From Skermanella rosea (lineage in GTDB: Bacteria; Pseudomonadota; Alphaproteobacteria; Azospirillales; Azospirillaceae), in NCBI RefSeq assembly GCF_016806835.2, contig NZ_CP086111.1, positions 3,111,001 through 3,175,000 on the forward strand: a DNA stretch of 64,000 nt. The letters are read 5' to 3'. The number at the start of each line of letters is the position of its first letter. Position 1 is the stretch's first letter. This document shows, in pieces, positions 35,781 to 47,162 of the stretch. The notes beneath the pieces are model-generated. The model was not told the DNA's origin and did no database searches. It saw only the letters and a list, made by a program, of their open reading frames with translations. The position numbers and the translations under genes are program-made.

Positions 35781-38700
35781 GGCGTCTCTCCCCGGCTCAG
35801 ATTCTTCAGCGTATCGTAGGCGGCATTGGACTTCGGACGCCACAAGCCGCGATCCTGGGCCTCGGCCAGCCGCTCCGCCATCTCGCGGAGTGCGGCGGGG
35901 TTGGCCCCGGCCATGAAGTCGCGGACCTGGGCGTCGGCCACATAGGCGTCGAACACCGCGTCGAAATGGTGGTCCCGGACGCACCGCGCCGTCGCGGCGA
36001 AGGCGAAGAGGTAATCGACGGTCGCGGCCAGTTCGAAGGCACCCTTGTAGCCGTGGCGCATGACCCCGGCGATCCATTTCGGATTGACCACCCGGCCGCG
36101 GACGACGCGGGCGATCTCCTCCTCCAGGGTCCGGACGCGGGGGCTTTCCGGGCGGGAGTGGTCGTTGTGGTAGACGGTCGGCGCCCGGCCCGACAAGGTC
36201 CGCACGGCGACGCTCATTCCGCCCTCGAACTGGTAATAGTCGTCGCTGTCCAGCAGATCGTGCTCCCGGTTGTCCTGGTTGTGCAGGACGGCCTCGATGG
36301 AGCCGAGCCGGGTTTCGAAGAGGGCCCGTTCCGGCGCCCCGTCCACCCCGCCGCCATAGGCGTAGCCGCCCCAGGCGAGATAGGCCTCGGCGAGGTCCTT
36401 CTCGGTCTCCCAGCCGCGCTCGTCGATCAGGGCCTGGAGGCCGGCGCCATAGGCTCCCGGCTTGGAGCCGAAGACGCGGTGGCCGGCCCGGCGCCGAGCC
36501 GCGGCGGGATCGACGCCAGCCTCCACCAGCGCCGCGGCGTCGGTCCGGACGCGGGCGGCCAGGGGGTTCACGTCGTCGGGCTCGTCCAGGTCGGCGATCG
36601 CCCGGGCGGCGCTGTCCACCAGATCCATCTGCGCGGGGAAGGCGTCGCGGAAGAAGCCCGAGACCCGGAGCGTCACGTCCACGCGGGGCCGGTCCAGCAC
36701 GCCGGCCGGCATGATCTCGAACCCTGTCAACCGGCCCGTGCCGGTGTCCCAGGTCGGCCGGGCTCCCATCAGGGCCAGCGCCTGGGCGATGTCGTCGCCG
36801 CCGGTCCGCATGTTGGCGGTCCCCCACGCCGACAGGGCCATGGTGCGGGGATAGTCGCCGTTCTCCTGGAGGTAGCGATCGACCACGCGGGAGGCGGACT
36901 TCCAGCCCAGGTGCCAGGCGGCGGGCGTGGGCACGGCGCGGGTATCGACCGAATAGAAGTTGCGCCCGGTCGGCAGGACCTCCGGCCGGCCCCGGGTCGG
37001 GGCGCCGGACGGGCCGGGCTCCACGAAGCGGCCGTCCAGCCCGCGCAGCAGGCCTTTCAGCTCGGCGGCGCCGCAGGCGGCGACGGTCGGCTTAAGGTCC
37101 GACAGGATGTAATCCAGGACGATGCCGGCACGGGTCCATTCCGGCTCCGCAACGGCATCGCCGGCGACCAGCCGCCGGGCCAGTTCCTCCAGCCGTTCTA
37201 CGGTGTCGCCGTGGCTGCGCCAGACGCCGCCGGTGTCGAGGGCGGCCGGGCGCGGACCCGTCCAGGGCTCGGCCATGGCGCAGTCCAGCGGGTCGAAGCC
37301 GAGCCCCCCGAGCCCCAGGTCCGCCGCCAGCGCCCGGATCAGCGAGGCGTCCCGCCCTTCCCCCTTGCCCCTGGGCAGCCGGGTCAAAGCCACCAGCAGG
37401 TCGGTCAGCAGGCCGCCCTCGGGAGCCTCCCCGAAGACATGGAGGCCGTCGCGGATCTGGAGTTCCTTCAGTTCGCACAGGTGGCTGTCGAGCTTCGCCA
37501 AGGCCTCCTGCGGCTCGTCGTCCCGGCTGACGCCGCAATCCACGTCCAGGCCGGTCGCGGCGCTGAGTTCAAGGATGCGCTCGCGCAGGACGGCGATGCG
37601 GCGCGGATCGACGCCGGCAGCCTCGTAATACTCGTCCACCAGCATTTCCAGCTCGCGGAGCGGGCCGTAGCTCTCCGCCCGGGTTAGCGGCGGGGTCAGG
37701 TGGTCGATGATGACGGCGGCGGCCCGGCGCTTGGCCTGGGTCCCCTCGCCCGGATCGTTGACGATGAAGGGATAGAGATGCGGGACGGGTCCCAGCGCCA
37801 CCTCCGGGAAGCAGTCCTCCGACAGGGCCAGCGACTTGCCCGGCAGCCATTCCAGATTGCCGTGCTTGCCGAAATGCACGACGGCGTGGGCGTCGAACGC
37901 CCGTCGGACCCAGGCGTAGAAGGCCAGGTAGGCGTGCGGCGGCACCAGGTCGGGGTCGTGGTAGGTCTTGGACGGATCGATCTGGTAGCCGCGCGCCGGC
38001 TGGATCGCGACGGCGACGTTGCCGAACCGGACCGCGGGCAACAGGAACCGCCCGTCCCGCACGTACGGGTCCTCCTCCGCCGCACCCCAGCGCCCCATGA
38101 CCGCGGTACGCACGGCTTCGGGCAAGGTCGCGAAGAACGTACGGTAGGCATCCAGGGACAGCGTCTCGGAGACCGCGCGCCAGTCCAGCGCCGTCAGGTC
38201 GTTGGTCACGCCGGCGCCGATCCGCTCCATCAGCGCGGCGGAATCCGGTGGCGCCCCGGTGACCGCGTAGCCCGCCTCGGCCAGGGTCCGGAGCGACCGC
38301 GCAACGCCCGCCGGCGTGTCGAGGCCGACGCCGTTGGCAAGGCGGCCGTCGCGGTTCGGGTAGTTCGCCATGACGACCGCAACGCGGCGCTCGGCTGGCG
38401 GCGTCCGGCGCAGCCGCGCCCAGGATGCGGCCAGAGCTGCCACGAAACCGACGCGGTCGGCGACGGGCCGGTAGGACAGGACCCAACTCTCGGTCGCCTC
38501 ATGGCGCCGGGCCTCCGCCTTGAAGCTGACGGCGCGGGTGATCAGCCTGCCGTCCACCTCCGGCAGAGCCACGTTCATGGCGATGTCGCGGGCGGACAGG
38601 CCGGTCGTCCCGCCACGCCACGACGCCTCCGACCCTCCGGAGAACACGACCTGGAGGACGGGGCAGTCCGAGCCGTCGAACGGCGTCGCCGACCGCGCCG

Positions 38701-39526
38701 CCCCCGGCTGGGACACCGCGAAGGAGGTCGCGTTGAGGATCACGTCGGGCTCCGCCCGCGCCAGCAGGTCGGCGACGATGCCGGCCGCGATCTTCTCCTT
38801 GAGGCTGGTGGTCGCGATCGGCAGCGCGTTGACCCCGGCCCCGCGCAGGGCGTCTATCAGCGCATCGATGACGGCCGTGTTGGCCGCCTGCTCCAGCGCG
38901 CGGTAGAACAGGATGGCCGCTACGGGAGCTCCCGGCGTCCAGGCCCGGCGCAGGTCGTCCAGTCCAGGCCGGTCGCGGCCCGGCCAGTAGATCCCGGCCC
39001 GCATCAGCGGCATCGGCTCCCGCCAACCGTCGCCGCCCCGGCCGATCAGCGACGCCGCGTAGCGCAGCAACCCGGCGGCGTTCTCGACGCCGCCCTGGAC
39101 GCAGTACTGCCACAGCCGATGGACCGCATCGCCCGGAAGGGTCGAGAAGCGGACCAAGTCCGGGTCGGGCTGGTCGTCGCCCGGCAGAACCGCCAGCGCG
39201 ATGCCGCCGCGCCGGCAGGCGTCCGCCACCTGCTCGATCCCGTAGGGCCAATAGCGCTCTCCCCCCAGCAGGCGGACCACCACCAGCTTTGCCTTCGAGA
39301 CGACCCGCTCGACATGGAGGTCGATCGACAGGTTATGGCCGAGTTGGAGCAGGCTGGCGAGGCGCAGGCTGGGGAAATCGGCCCCCAGCCGGTCATGGGC
39401 CGAGGCCAGGCAGGCGAGTTCGGTGTCGGCGGCCGACAGGAAGACGATGTCGCCCGCGGTCTGGCCGAGATCGACGGCCTCGCTGCCGTCGGAGACGGTG
39501 CCGGGCTGGGCGGCCAGCAGATGCAT
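35777..39526 (-). CDS. cobN: Cobaltochelatase subunit CobN
   Basis: Large subunit of the ATP-dependent aerobic-type cobaltochelatase that inserts cobalt into hydrogenobyrinate a,c-diamide with CobS and CobT; neither partner gene is in view. 1249 residues, close to the usual ~1275. Family blocks: [20 protein letters not shown] near the N-terminus, [39 protein letters not shown] and [18 protein letters not shown]. Near the C-terminus are [20 protein letters not shown] and [20 protein letters not shown]. It lies between cobW and cobO in the riboswitch-3 operon. Confidence 0.96.
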   Translation of the reverse strand: MHLLAAQPGTVSDGSEAVDLGQTAGDIVFLSAADTELACLASAHDRLGADFPSLRLASLLQLGHNLSIDLHVERVVSKAKLVVVRLLGGERYWPYGIEQVADACRRGGIALAVLPGDDQPDPDLVRFSTLPGDAVHRLWQYCVQGGVENAAGLLRYAASLIGRGGDGWREPMPLMRAGIYWPGRDRPGLDDLRRAWTPGAPVAAILFYRALEQAANTAVIDALIDALRGAGVNALPIATTSLKEKIAAGIVADLLARAEPDVILNATSFAVSQPGAARSATPFDGSDCPVLQVVFSGGSEASWRGGTTGLSARDIAMNVALPEVDGRLITRAVSFKAEARRHEATESWVLSYRPVADRVGFVAALAASWARLRRTPPAERRVAVVMANYPNRDGRLANGVGLDTPAGVARSLRTLAEAGYAVTGAPPDSAALMERIGAGVTNDLTALDWRAVSETLSLDAYRTFFATLPEAVRTAVMGRWGAAEEDPYVRDGRFLLPAVRFGNVAVAIQPARGYQIDPSKTYHDPDLVPPHAYLAFYAWVRRAFDAHAVVHFGKHGNLEWLPGKSLALSEDCFPEVALGPVPHLYPFIVNDPGEGTQAKRRAAAVIIDHLTPPLTRAESYGPLRELEMLVDEYYEAAGVDPRRIAVLRERILELSAATGLDVDCGVSRDDEPQEALAKLDSHLCELKELQIRDGLHVFGEAPEGGLLTDLLVALTRLPRGKGEGRDASLIRALAADLGLGGLGFDPLDCAMAEPWTGPRPAALDTGGVWRSHGDTVERLEELARRLVAGDAVAEPEWTRAGIVLDYILSDLKPTVAACGAAELKGLLRGLDGRFVEPGPSGAPTRGRPEVLPTGRNFYSVDTRAVPTPAAWHLGWKSASRVVDRYLQENGDYPRTMALSAWGTANMRTGGDDIAQALALMGARPTWDTGTGRLTGFEIMPAGVLDRPRVDVTLRVSGFFRDAFPAQMDLVDSAARAIADLDEPDDVNPLAARVRTDAAALVEAGVDPAAARRRAGHRVFGSKPGAYGAGLQALIDERGWETEKDLAEAYLAWGGYAYGGGVDGAPERALFETRLGSIEAVLHNQDNREHDLLDSDDYYQFEGGMSVAVRTLSGRAPTVYHNDHSRPESPRVRTLEEEIARVVRGRVVNPKWIAGVMRHGYKGAFELAATVDYLFAFAATARCVRDHHFDAVFDAYVADAQVRDFMAGANPAALREMAERLAEAQDRGLWRPKSNAAYDTLKNLSRGETP

Positions 39527-39532
39527 GGCGGC

Positions 39533-40564
39533 TCAGCCGCGCAGGATGGATTCGACCGCCGCCCGGTCGAGCCCGCGCTGACCGATCACCACCAGCTCGC
39601 TCCGGCGCTCCTCCTCCGGCTTCCAGCGCCGGTCATAGTAGCGCTGGATACGGTCGCCGACGCCCTGCACCACATGGCGCATCGGCTTGCCTGCCACATC
39701 CAGGAAGCCCTTGATCCGAAGGATATCGTGGGCGGCGACGGCGGCCAGGATCCGCGCCTCGACCGCTTCCGGCGTCTCCACCGTGCCGAGCCCGATCACG
39801 AAGCTGTCGAAATCGTCATGGTCGTGGTCCTCGCCCTCCAGCTCATGGTGGGACGGGCGGCTGTCCAGGTCGTCCTCCGCCGCGGCGCCCAGGCCCAGCA
39901 GGACCAGCGGATCGATGCCGCCCTGGACCGACACCACCGTCTTGACGGCGGGGCGCAGGTGCCTGGCGACGGTCGCGGTCACCGCCTCCAGCGTGGCGGC
40001 ATCGACCCGGTCGGCCTTGTTCAGGACGACCATGTCGGCGCACTGGACCTGCTCCTCGAACAGCTCCTCCAGCGGGCTTTCATGGTCGAGGGAGTCGTCC
40101 GCCTCGCGCGCCGCCTGCACGGCATCGGGATCGCTGGCGAAACGGCCGGCGGCGACGGCCTCGGCGTCGATCACGGCGATCACGCCGTCCACCGTCACGC
40201 GGGTGCGGATCTCCGGCCAGGCGAACGCCTTGACCAGCGGCTTGGGCAGCGCGAGGCCGGACGTTTCGATCACGATATGGTCGGGCGGCTGCGGCTGGTT
40301 CAGCAGCTTCTCGATGGTCGGCAGGAAATCGTCGGCGACGGTGCAGCAGATGCAGCCGTTGGTCAGCTCGACGATGTCCTCCTCCCGGCAGTTCTCGACG
40401 CCGCAGCCGGCCAGGAGCTCGCGGTCGACGCCGAGGTCGCCGAACTCGTTGATGATCAGGGCCAGCCGGCGGCCGCGGGCGTTCTCGATCAGGTGGCGGA
40501 CCAGGCTGGTCTTGCCGGCGCCGAGGAAGCCGGTGATGACCGTCGCGGGGATCTTGGTGCTCAA
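39533..40564 (-). CDS. cobW: CobW-family metallochaperone GTPase
   Basis: G3E GTPase thought to deliver cobalt to the cobaltochelatase. 343 residues. Walker A is VITGFLGAGKTSLVRHLI, the metal site is NGCICCTV (CxCC), with INEFGDLGVDRELLAGC and VIETSGLALPKPLV as G-motifs and VVLNKADRVD as the base-recognition motif. An acidic/histidine stretch (ELEGEDHDHDDFD) in the linker may also bind metal. It lies 6 bp upstream of cobN and 9 bp after cobU, a standard arrangement. Confidence 0.96.
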   Translation of the reverse strand: MSTKIPATVITGFLGAGKTSLVRHLIENARGRRLALIINEFGDLGVDRELLAGCGVENCREEDIVELTNGCICCTVADDFLPTIEKLLNQPQPPDHIVIETSGLALPKPLVKAFAWPEIRTRVTVDGVIAVIDAEAVAAGRFASDPDAVQAAREADDSLDHESPLEELFEEQVQCADMVVLNKADRVDAATLEAVTATVARHLRPAVKTVVSVQGGIDPLVLLGLGAAAEDDLDSRPSHHELEGEDHDHDDFDSFVIGLGTVETPEAVEARILAAVAAHDILRIKGFLDVAGKPMRHVVQGVGDRIQRYYDRRWKPEEERRSELVVIGQRGLDRAAVESILRG

Positions 40565-40573
40565 GGAAGGTTC

Positions 40574-41122
40574 CTAACGGTTGCTTTTGACGGTCACGGG
40601 CAGCCCCGCGACCAGGAGATAGACGCTGTCAGCCACCGCTGCCACCTCCTGGTGGAGCCGGCCGGCATGGTCGCGGAAAGTCCGCGCCATGGCGTTGTCC
40701 GGCACGATGCCGAGCCCGACCTCGTTTGAGACGAACACCACGGGGCCGGCCAGGGCCGGCAGGCATTCGACGAGGCCGCGGGTCTCGTGCGCGACGTCGC
40801 GCTCCTCCAGCATCAGGTTGGTGACCCACAGGGTGAGGCAGTCGACCAGCACGACCGCGTCGGGCGACGCGAGGCCCGGCAGGATGCCGGCGAGGTCGAG
40901 GTGTTCCTCGACCGTGGTCCAGTGCGGGCCGCGCCTGTCGCGGTGCTCGTCGATGCGGCTGGCCATCTCGGTGTCCCATGCCCTGCCGGTCGCGAGATAG
41001 ATCGGCCTCGGCGCCCGTTCGGCCATGGCTTCGGCGAAGCGGCTCTTGCCCGACCGGGCGCCGCCTAGGACGAGGGTCACGCCGGGCGGCGCCCCCGAGG
41101 GGTCTTCTGGAATCGACATCAT
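40574..41122 (-). CDS. cobU: Adenosylcobinamide kinase / adenosylcobinamide-phosphate guanylyltransferase
   Basis: Bifunctional CobU/CobP enzyme that phosphorylates adenosylcobinamide and transfers GMP. 182 residues. P-loop [39 protein letters not shown], the GMP-accepting histidine region [17 protein letters not shown], and [19 protein letters not shown]. Tandem ATGs at 41122 and 41119 follow GGAGGTGGGGC. It is the first gene after the third cobalamin riboswitch and leads cobW-cobN-cobO-cobQ. The upstream-open frame crosses the riboswitch and is rejected. Confidence 0.95.
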   Translation of the reverse strand: MMSIPEDPSGAPPGVTLVLGGARSGKSRFAEAMAERAPRPIYLATGRAWDTEMASRIDEHRDRRGPHWTTVEEHLDLAGILPGLASPDAVVLVDCLTLWVTNLMLEERDVAHETRGLVECLPALAGPVVFVSNEVGLGIVPDNAMARTFRDHAGRLHQEVAAVADSVYLLVAGLPVTVKSNR

Positions 41123-41134
41123 GCCCCACCTCCG

Positions 41135-41152
41135 CCGGTGCACCCCGCCCGG
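41135..41152 (-). promoter_or_regulatory. Cobalamin riboswitch expression-platform hairpin (cobU copy)
   Basis: CCGGGCGGGGTGCACCGG on the minus strand, identical to the cbiX and cbiM copies. It is followed at once by CGGAGGTGGGG, the ribosome-binding site of cobU, with the ATG 13 nt downstream. Pairing of its GCGGGG loop with the aptamer's CCCCGC would close the site when cobalamin is bound. Confidence 0.75.
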
Positions 41153-41171
41153 CCGTGATTGAAACGACGGC

Positions 41172-41378
41172 GCTCGACGGCAGGTCTCCTGGCTTCGCGG
41201 GTCCATGCGGGCGCCAGCGCCTTCCCGGATGCCGCGGGGCACCAGTGGCTTGAAGTGGACGACACCCGCTCGCCGCTTACAGTTGCGGGGGCAGCTCCGG
41301 ACTCGGGCGGCTTGGCGCGCCCCCACCGGATTCCCTCTTGGCGGCCCGGCGGCGGCAAGCCGCCCGGCACCATCGAGC
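41172..41378 (-). ncRNA. Cobalamin riboswitch upstream of cobU-cobW-cobN-cobO-cobQ
   Basis: On the minus strand P1 is formed by GCTCGATGGT and ACC...TCGAGC. Core blocks are AGAGGGAATCCGGTG, GAGCTGCCCCCGCAACTGTA, the B12 box GCCACTGG, GGGAAGGC and AAGCCAGGAGACCTGCC. At 207 nt it is nearly the same length as the other two. It should repress the five-gene late-pathway operon. Confidence 0.95.
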
Positions 41379-41457
41379 GGGCGCACTATCGGCGGCAGGG
41401 CCCGGCCCTGTCAATGCTCCCTCTCGGGCACGGGTCGAAAGCGGGATCTCCGGCCGC

Positions 41458-42192
41458 TCAGGCGGCGGCGAGTCCGGGGCCGGAGCCCCGGGGCCTGGGG
41501 CCGGGGATCAGGTCGGGCATAGACGACAGGGCGGTGGCCGAAGGGAGGGCGTCGAAGCGCCGGGTCATCCTCCGCTTGCCCCGAAGGTCATCCTTGGTCA
41601 CTGCCTCGGCGCGCGGAGCCGGCGGCACGGACACGGGAGCGGCGGCCGGCGCGGGTGCGGGTGCGGGTGCGGGTGCCGGCGCGGATCGTGGGGCGGATTC
41701 GGGAGCGGGGAAGCGGATATGATCGAGTTCCTCTTCCGGATCGCAGTCCAGCCGTTCCAGGTCAGCGTCGGGATGGGCGACATCGAGGTGATAGTGATGG
41801 GCGATCCGCTTGTCCTGGATGATGCCCTCCAACTTCAGGCGGAATTCCACTGCCTTGAATGCAAGGCCGAAGCTGCTCGCCTTCAGGGCACCGTCGAGGA
41901 TCTCGCTGACCACGGCGACCGCGTCGTCCAGGCGGAGTTGCCGATGGGCATTGCGGGCCATCCGTATCTGGTCGATGCGCACCCGGATTTCCGGCTGGCG
42001 CATCAGCAGGGCGGCGCGCTGCTTGGCGCCGTTGGGCGAGTAGCCGGCCCGGCGGGCCGCCTCCGCACCCCCGACACCCAGGACCATCGCGGCGCAGAAC
42101 GCCTCCTGGCGCAGGGTCAGGGTGATCGCGGGGGCGGGATCGGGCCGGGCCGAGCCCGCTGCCGGGGATGCTGCGCGGGACGGGGACTGCAT
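41458..42192 (-). CDS. Terminase small subunit-like DNA-binding protein (orphan)
   Basis: 244 residues. Positions about 24-80 (LTLRQEAFCAAMVLGVGGAE, then AARRAGYSPNGAKQRAALLM and RQPEIRVRIDQIR) match the helix-turn-helix region of phage terminase small subunits (Terminase_2 type), which recognise packaging sites. The rest differs: an acidic middle (HPDADLERLDCDPEEELDHI), a proline-alanine repeat (APAPAPAPAPAPAAAP) encoded by a run of GCGGGT-like units at about 41651-41675, and a basic C-terminal part (GKRRMTRRFDALPSATAL). No large terminase, portal or other phage gene is nearby, so it looks like a domesticated or stand-alone regulator. Function unknown. Confidence 0.75.
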   Translation of the reverse strand: MQSPSRAASPAAGSARPDPAPAITLTLRQEAFCAAMVLGVGGAEAARRAGYSPNGAKQRAALLMRQPEIRVRIDQIRMARNAHRQLRLDDAVAVVSEILDGALKASSFGLAFKAVEFRLKLEGIIQDKRIAHHYHLDVAHPDADLERLDCDPEEELDHIRFPAPESAPRSAPAPAPAPAPAPAAAPVSVPPAPRAEAVTKDDLRGKRRMTRRFDALPSATALSSMPDLIPGPRPRGSGPGLAAA

Positions 42193-42266
42193 GGCACAAC
42201 TCCTTAGGAACGATGTTCACAGAGAAAGGAATTTATACCGATAGAAGATCCCGCGCAACATTCCCG

Positions 42267-44268
<2,002 letters not shown>

Positions 44269-44340
44269 TACGCCGATCCTCAGGGCATCGCCGCCGCTTG
44301 TCAAGCCGTCCGTCGCCTGAAGTGACCGGTGCCGACGCCT

Positions 44341-45252
44341 TCAGGGCCGCTTCAGGAAATAGGGCCGGCTGCGGACCGCGACCGGGTCGGACTGGAAGGT
44401 CTGGATCGCATTGGCCGGGGTTCCCTCCAACAGGTCCCGCATGACGACGCCCATCGGATGGGGGCTGGCGCCGTATGTCAGCCGCACCCGATCCGCCGGT
44501 CCGTCATCGGCGATGAAGAAGGTGTCGAAGGGCCGGGCGACGCTCCAGCGGGAGCCGACCGGCCGGCCCGCGGACACGCCGTACCGGGTCACCGGGGAGA
44601 TCGTGCCGGGAATCGGGGTCAGTCCGGTGGTGTCGACCAGGACGGTGAAAATGCAGTCGGCCGGGTCGTCGGGGTCGGTGACCCGGAATCCCCAGGTCTG
44701 CATCCACTCCGTCTCGGCGGTCGCGGCCCTGCCGTCACGGACAGGATCGGGCGATGGAAGGTTGACCAGGAAGCCGGTCAGGAACATCGGGTCGCCGAAC
44801 AGTTCCCTGCCGACCGAGACGGCCGCCGGATCATCGCAGGGCACGAACAGGCGGTGGTTTCCCAGCAGATGGGTCTGCTCGTCGCCCATGAGCCACTGGT
44901 CGAAGGTGATGTCCGGAACCTCGTCCCAGCGGCCTTCCGGACAGGCCACGATGCTCAGTTCCAGTTCCTGGACGATCCCGGCCGCCGACGGCGACCAGTG
45001 TTCGGGCGGCAGGTTCAGCCCGGCCGACCGGAAGGCGCCGTGGACATGGAAGCCGTAGCTGACCGAGGCGTGGTCGCCGAAAATGGCTGGCCGCAGCCCG
45101 CTCCCTTCAAAGAGGTCGGTCACCCTGGCGGGATCGACGAGGTGATGGACCACGCAGCTGGACAGCGCGGCTTGATGGAACGGCGGAGCCACCCCCGGCA
45201 GGATCGGAGGCAACCGGGTGGGGGTATCGAGCTTCCTGGCTGTGGTCGGCAT
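44341..45252 (-). CDS. Conserved-looking protein of unknown function (303 aa)
   Basis: Not recognised. 303 residues from an ATG preceded by AGGAAGCCAGGAC; a TTG 27 bp upstream would add nine residues. No signal peptide or membrane segment. Notable parts are VAPPFHQAALSSCVVHHLVD near the start, FGDHASVSYGFHVHGAFRSA, LELSIVACPEGRWDEVPDIT, FVPCDDPAAVSVGRELFGDP and TRYGVSAGRPVGSRWSVARP. Balanced codon use and composition argue that it is real. It lies upstream of the thiC riboswitch on the same strand, with 72 bp between its stop and the aptamer, so a shared transcript is possible but not shown. A distant relation to acetoacetate-decarboxylase-like beta folds was considered; the evidence is too weak to call. 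Confidence 0.7.
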   Translation of the reverse strand: MPTTARKLDTPTRLPPILPGVAPPFHQAALSSCVVHHLVDPARVTDLFEGSGLRPAIFGDHASVSYGFHVHGAFRSAGLNLPPEHWSPSAAGIVQELELSIVACPEGRWDEVPDITFDQWLMGDEQTHLLGNHRLFVPCDDPAAVSVGRELFGDPMFLTGFLVNLPSPDPVRDGRAATAETEWMQTWGFRVTDPDDPADCIFTVLVDTTGLTPIPGTISPVTRYGVSAGRPVGSRWSVARPFDTFFIADDGPADRVRLTYGASPHPMGVVMRDLLEGTPANAIQTFQSDPVAVRSRPYFLKRP

Positions 45253-45446
45253 GTCCTGGCTTCCTGCGGGGATGTGCAAACAGGAGAGATAAAACTTCGG
45301 ATAGGCAAAACTCCACCCTTTTCTTCCGCGCTCGCATTACCGATCCGAAACCGTTATCCTGTTTGACGAAACCATGGCCGGAATCTAGGGAAACTTCAGG
45401 AAGGCCCCGCCACCGCGCCTACTCCGGACGGTGGCGGGACAAGAGC

Positions 45447-45671
45447 CTACTTCTCGGTTTTCGCGAGGACGTGGAGTGCCTGAGCCCACAGGAAGTATTT
45501 GCACGTCGCCAGTTCTTCGATCGTGTCGATCCCGAAGGCTTCCTTGAGTTTGAGCGCGTCGCCCTCGGTGACGCCCGCGAGGGCGGCAGGCGATTGGGAC
45601 ATCAATTGCTTGGGCGTCATGCCCTCATAGGTCTTGTCAAGGATCGCTTTGAGACTCTCGATTGCGGCCAT
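45447..45671 (-). CDS. Small helix-hairpin-helix-like protein (74 aa)
   Basis: Short cytoplasmic protein of unknown role. The ATG follows GGGAG by about 6 nt. Sequence begins MAAIESLKAILDKTYEGMTP, then KQLMSQSPAALAGVTEGDAL and KLKEAFGIDTIEELATCKYF. The LAGVTEGDALKLKEAFGI segment followed by TIEELA resembles the helix-hairpin-helix repeats of DNA-binding or protein-docking domains. The frame stays open upstream to 45800, but that extension is cysteine-rich and unlike a conserved N-terminus. It diverges from the signalling set to its right across a roughly 295-bp AT-rich spacer. Confidence 0.7.
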   Translation of the reverse strand: MAAIESLKAILDKTYEGMTPKQLMSQSPAALAGVTEGDALKLKEAFGIDTIEELATCKYFLWAQALHVLAKTEK

Positions 45672-45881
45672 CGCCAGCTCCCTGATAGAAGTTTCGGCAC
45701 ATAGCAAGATCAACCAACAAGCATCCGCACTAACTTTGGATAAGGACACTGATATACATATTGCACAAAAGAAATCCAAGCCAAGAGCCAGAAATCTCAT
45801 CCCGTTGCGAATGGAACATTCCGCTTAGCCTGCAAACGGTCGGGTTCCGGTGAGGATATTATTTGACTGGCATGGCCCGTC

Positions 45882-45910
45882 TTTACAAAAATTGGATTAA
45901 ACCGTATTTT
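45882..45910 (+). promoter_or_regulatory. Candidate promoter of the cNMP-EAL/FecR/cyclase unit
   Basis: TTTACA (45882-45887), 17-bp spacer, TATTTT (45905-45910), in an AT-rich patch between divergent genes. The predicted start of transcription, about 45917, falls on the in-frame ATG at 45918. That supports the downstream TTG at 45966 (with GGAG 8 nt before it) as the real translation start. Confidence 0.5.
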
Positions 45911-45965
45911 CTCGAAAATGCTTTTTCCGGTTCGGCAGCCGGCGGTCCTCCGTGGAGACCCTCCC

Positions 45966-47162
45966 TTGATCCGCAAGACGTTTCGACCAGGTGCAACGAT
46001 CTTCTTCGAGGGACAGCCGGCCGACTGCGCCTATATCGTGGAGCGGGGACAGGTCGAGATCTGCGCCACCCGGGACCGGACCCACATCACGCTGGCGACG
46101 CTCGGCCGGGGCGAGATCTTCGGCGAGATGGCCGTACTGGACGACAGCGTCCGGTCGGCCGCGGCCCGGGCGATGGAGGAGACCGAGGTGCTGATCATCC
46201 GGCGTGATCAGCTGAAGCGGCGCATCCAGGAAGTGGAGCCGATCGTCGGGCAACTGCTCGGCAGCCTGATCAGCCGGTTCAGGCAGGCGCAGAGCGGCCT
46301 TCTCAACGACCTGCCAGGCCGAGACCGGGGGACGGCGAACCATCTGGTGGTATCGGCGCCCACCGGCGGCACCGAGCGCGGCGAATCGGCGCTCAACTGG
46401 ATACACCGCGAATACGATCTGGAACGCGGCCTCGGCGCCGGGGAGTTCGAACCGTTCTTCCAGCCGATCGTGACGATCGCGGACGGCGAACTCGCCGGGT
46501 TCGAGGCCCTGGCCCGCTGGCGTCATCCCGACCGCGGCCTGGTGCCGCCGTGCGAGTTCATCGACCTGGGCGAGAAGAGCGGCCTGATCCGGCACATCGA
46601 CTTGGTCATCATGGCGGATGCCTGCGCGCTGCTGCGCCGGACGGCCGGCGGCCGCCCCCTGCCCTTCCTGAGCGTCAACCTGTCGTCGCAGCATTTCACG
46701 GACATGGATGTGGTGACGGGCTTGGCGGAGCGGCTGGCGACGACCGGTTTCCCCGCCGAACGGCTGAAGGTCGAACTGACCGAGACGGCGCTGGTCCACG
46801 ATCCCCACCAGGCCTACGAGGTCATGTGCAGGATCAAGGACCTCGGCGTGACCCTGGCGCTCGACGATTTCGGGACCGGTTACTCCAGCCTTTCCTACCT
46901 GCACAAGTTCCCGTTCGACGTGCTCAAGATCGACCAGTCGTTCGTCCGGGCGCTGGGCGAAGAGGGACGCACCCATCACATCGTCGAAACCATCATCACC
47001 CTGGCCCGCCGCATGGGCATGGAGGTGGTGGCGGAGGGAGTCGAGACGGCCGACCTGATCCGGCCGCTTCGGGAACTGGGATGCACGTTCGGCCAGGGCT
47101 ATCATTACAGCCGGCCGGTCCCGGCGGACGTCATGGGCGGGATGCTCGACCAAAGGCGTTGA
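45966..47162 (+). CDS. Cyclic-nucleotide-binding domain plus EAL-domain c-di-GMP phosphodiesterase
   Basis: About 398 residues. The N-terminal cNMP-binding domain has FRPGATIFFEGQPADCAYIV and the phosphate-binding cassette FGEMAVLDDSVRSAAARA, with the E and R that contact cAMP or cGMP. The EAL domain follows from about residue 140: FFQPIVTIADGELAGFEALA, SVNLSSQHF, ELTETALV, LALDDFGTGYSSLSYL, LKIDQSFV, VVAEGVET and QGYHYSRP. All metal-binding and catalytic residues of active EAL enzymes appear present, and there is no GGDEF domain. A cyclic nucleotide could therefore gate c-di-GMP breakdown. The start is the TTG after GGAG; the ATG at 45918 is an alternative. Confidence 0.9.
   Translation: MIRKTFRPGATIFFEGQPADCAYIVERGQVEICATRDRTHITLATLGRGEIFGEMAVLDDSVRSAAARAMEETEVLIIRRDQLKRRIQEVEPIVGQLLGSLISRFRQAQSGLLNDLPGRDRGTANHLVVSAPTGGTERGESALNWIHREYDLERGLGAGEFEPFFQPIVTIADGELAGFEALARWRHPDRGLVPPCEFIDLGEKSGLIRHIDLVIMADACALLRRTAGGRPLPFLSVNLSSQHFTDMDVVTGLAERLATTGFPAERLKVELTETALVHDPHQAYEVMCRIKDLGVTLALDDFGTGYSSLSYLHKFPFDVLKIDQSFVRALGEEGRTHHIVETIITLARRMGMEVVAEGVETADLIRPLRELGCTFGQGYHYSRPVPADVMGGMLDQRR

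Noticed and set aside
41458-42192. A prophage, suggested by the terminase-small-subunit-like gene
   Set aside because: No large terminase, portal, capsid, tail, lysis or integrase gene lies within the window; neighbours are housekeeping biosynthesis genes.
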